IMG/VR virus record: IMGVR_UViG_3300002835_000185
Coordinates: 1 to 62,277 of that record
Reading direction: 5' to 3' (one strand)
Source: a virus
DNA: 62,277 nt
Part shown: positions 60,720 to 62,277 of the stretch, one piece after another
Position numbering within the stretch: the first letter of the stretch is position 1
Layout of the letters: the number at the start of each line of letters is the position of its first letter
The notes under the pieces: model-generated
Database searches by the model: none
What the model saw: the letters and a program-made list of their open reading frames with translations, nothing else
What the model was told of the DNA's origin: nothing
Program-made: the position numbers and the translations under genes

Positions 60720-61637
60720 CTATTTAGCAAAGTAGTTAGTAATTTTCTTATTTTCTACTTTGCCAACGACATCAAACAAATTACAAAAATCAAAAAGCCC
60801 AGACTCTTTGATAATTTTAATAACTTCGCGTCTCATCGAAATGTCAAGAACCACAAGCGCACTGTAATGAATTAACACTATCGCCATATCTGACCCAGGC
60901 AAAAACATCCTACATTCAAAATATCTAGGATCTGCTGCGTGGACGTTGACTATTTTAACAACCACACCAGCTTGAACCACCATTTTTGATCTTGTTTCTG
61001 TTATGTGCGTTTTAATAATATACTCTTCGCCATCGTCTTCAATTCCCAAATCTTCAAATTCAGACTTCGGCAAATACTCTTCTTCGTAATCTTGAAGGAT
61101 AAGAGTGTAATGCGTCCTATATGTTAACATAGCGGCGCACCCATTTATTAGTTGCCCATCCTTCACTTTTGAGAAAATCAACTGCTTTCTATCCTTGAGA
61201 ACAGGAATTTTTAAGCACTGCTTTTTAACTTCTGCTAATCTTGTTGGATCGACAACAACACCTTTTAGGTCATCTCTGACAAATCTCAACTTTTCTGCCA
61301 AGGGAGCAAACCCAGACATACTTTTAAGCTTTTTCTCTATTTCTTCTGCCACGCCTTTGGTGGACTTATGTATTTTTATATATTCAACGACTTGTTTTTC
61401 TGAAAGCATTGCGACTTCAGAAAATTTAGAATTTTTGTGTCTCCGCAATCTTGTTAGCTTTACAGTTTCGCCAACTTGCTGTAAAATTTTACCCCGATGC
61501 CGCCTGATGAAGCGCATAAATTGCCAGTGATGTTTCTGGCTGCCGGCGGACTTGCCAGTAATTTTACAAATCTTGGCTAATAGTTCTGCAAATTCAATTG
61601 AGCTTATTGTTATGGAGTTTTTGCTGGCGGGAGACAT
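60720..61637 (-). CDS. Unknown 305-aa protein, basic helical N-terminus
   Basis: Residues 1-100 are very basic and helical (HHWQFMRFIRRHRGKIL, TRLRRHKNSKFSEV), suggesting nucleic-acid binding; the rest is mixed alpha/beta. No family recognised. It has a plain sigma70 promoter of its own and lies next to the 160-bp repeats, a position often occupied by replication or partition initiators of repeat-containing origins. That link is speculative. Confidence 0.55.
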   Translation of the reverse strand: MSPASKNSITISSIEFAELLAKICKITGKSAGSQKHHWQFMRFIRRHRGKILQQVGETVKLTRLRRHKNSKFSEVAMLSEKQVVEYIKIHKSTKGVAEEIEKKLKSMSGFAPLAEKLRFVRDDLKGVVVDPTRLAEVKKQCLKIPVLKDRKQLIFSKVKDGQLINGCAAMLTYRTHYTLILQDYEEEYLPKSEFEDLGIEDDGEEYIIKTHITETRSKMVVQAGVVVKIVNVHAADPRYFECRMFLPGSDMAIVLIHYSALVVLDISMRREVIKIIKESGLFDFCNLFDVVGKVENKKITNYFAK

Positions 61638-61666
61638 AAATTGCTCTGGTGATTTGTTTATTTTTT

Positions 61667-61695
61667 AGTGTATATAATTTTATGAGAAAAGTCAA
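61667..61695 (-). promoter_or_regulatory. Promoter of the 60720-61637 gene
   Basis: On the minus strand TTGACT (61690-61695), a 17-bp spacer and TACACT (61667-61672). The GTTAACC motif is absent. Confidence 0.65.
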
Positions 61696-61842
61696 GTGGT
61701 AAAAGGTATTGGAATCTTTTGTCGTTGCGGAGTTTGGCATATTGTCTTACTCAATTCATTAAGTTTTGGCGACAAAAACAACAATCAATATTAATGCGGT
61801 TGCACGATACAAGCCCAAACATTTGCATCAGCATCCTACTAA

Positions 61843-62277
61843 CGCCCGTGCCACCGGACATAAAACCTAAAATCTGTCCAGTCTTGGCAGTAAAAACATA
61901 TTGTAATCCCCGCACAGCAAGGGTTTCGTGTTTTTGGCAATATTCCCCCGCAGCCGTCCCCCAAAACTGCTAAACAGACATTCGTTCCCAGCACCCTTCT
62001 AACGCCCGTGCCACCGGCCATAAAACCCAAAATCTGTCCAGTCTTGGCGACAAAAAACATATTGCAATATCCGCACAGCAAGGGTTTTGTGTTTTTAGCG
62101 ATCGCTCCCCGCAGCCGTCCCCCCAAGCCGCAAACCAACCATTTGCACCAACGCCATAACAACGCCCGTGCCACCAGCTAAAAACCTAAAATCTGTCCAG
62201 CCTTGGCGACAAAAAACATATTGCAATATCCGCACAGCAAGGGTTTTGTGTTTTGGCAATATTCCCCCGCAGCCGTC
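61843..62277 (+). repeat. 160-bp tandem repeat array
   Basis: Units begin with CGCCCGTGCCACC at 61843, 62003 and 62163, exactly 160 bp apart; the third is cut by the window end after 115 bp. A degenerate unit precedes them (about 61683-61842). Each contains CAATATCCGCACAGCAAGGG-type and CCCCCGCAGCCGTC blocks. The last 76 bases equal positions 1-77 with one T missing. Confidence 0.9.

Noticed and set aside
61839-62174. Minus-strand ORF across the 160-bp repeats
   Set aside because: The frame arises from repeat periodicity (160 bp shifts frame each unit) and shows no ribosome site.
61843-62277. CRISPR array
   Set aside because: Repeats are 160 bp and contiguous, without the short-repeat/unique-spacer pattern, and there are no cas genes.
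1-62277. tRNA genes
   Set aside because: I saw no convincing T-loop (GTTCRANNC) in a cloverleaf context by eye; a tRNAscan run would settle this.

Overview
The window is most likely a large part of the genome of a contractile-tailed (myovirus-type) phage or prophage of a cyanobacterium. The DNA is AT-rich but carries many GCGATCGC (HIP1) octamers, the signature of cyanobacterial DNA. It encodes a tail sheath, tail tube, tape measure, baseplate J, tail protein I, collar-type tail fibre, portal, capsid protease and major capsid protein. The head genes are of the phage Mu type: DUF935 portal, Mu I-like protease, and Mu gp36- and gp37-like proteins. I found no terminase, MuF, gp25/spike, lysis or integrase gene. 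Both ends lie in the same 160-bp repeat family, so this is probably a repeat-bounded contig rather than the whole genome.

Layout. 0-16.6 kb: accessory/early region of small unknown genes, most with their own promoter, plus a cytosine-5 methyltransferase, a RuvC-like resolvase, a candidate structured RNA gene (about 11.26-11.69 kb), IS200/IS605-type end remnants, a thymidylate kinase that has lost its P-loop, a ribbon-helix-helix protein and a DUF262/ParB-like protein. 16.6-23.3 kb: replication block with DNA polymerase III alpha (DnaE), a Dam-type adenine methyltransferase, and a DnaX clamp-loader subunit fused to a DUF4326-like domain. 23.3-28.4 kb (minus strand): tail fibre cluster. 28.4-31.4 kb: baseplate J, tail protein I and an appendage protein. 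31.8-35.4 kb: second accessory cluster (HNH protein and unknowns). 35.4-44.6 kb: ClpP-like protease, portal, Mu I-like protease, decoration protein, major capsid protein, connectors, sheath and tube. 44.7-56.7 kb: a family of large multidomain proteins with a shared head and variable tails, interleaved with small partner genes, plus the tail assembly chaperone. 57-60.1 kb: tape measure. 60.1-61.6 kb: small unknowns. 61.8 kb-end: 160-bp tandem repeats.

Two regulatory systems are visible. Ten early/accessory transcription units start with a near-identical promoter (TTGACT, 17 bp containing GTTAACC, TAATAT or a close variant); an eleventh is a weaker variant. Other units, including dnaE and the adenine methylase, have promoters embedded in AATATT-rich perfect inverted repeats. 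Late genes lack both.

The most interesting block is 44.7-56.7 kb. Four or five paralogues share an N-terminal module ending in a four-cysteine motif, then a low-complexity linker, then different effector domains: an R-S-ExE ADP-ribosyltransferase (ART), a HipA/PI3K-like kinase joined to an ART, a PARP-like ART candidate, and (in a decayed copy) an InPase-like domain. Some are broken, recombined or deleted, while small neighbouring genes survive. This looks like a polymorphic, phage-borne 'polyvalent protein' arsenal with possible immunity or partner genes.

Several genes carry single-base differences in homopolymers (near 8.5, 23.15, 52.16 and 60.14 kb). Residual sequencing error is a real possibility and is flagged where it matters.
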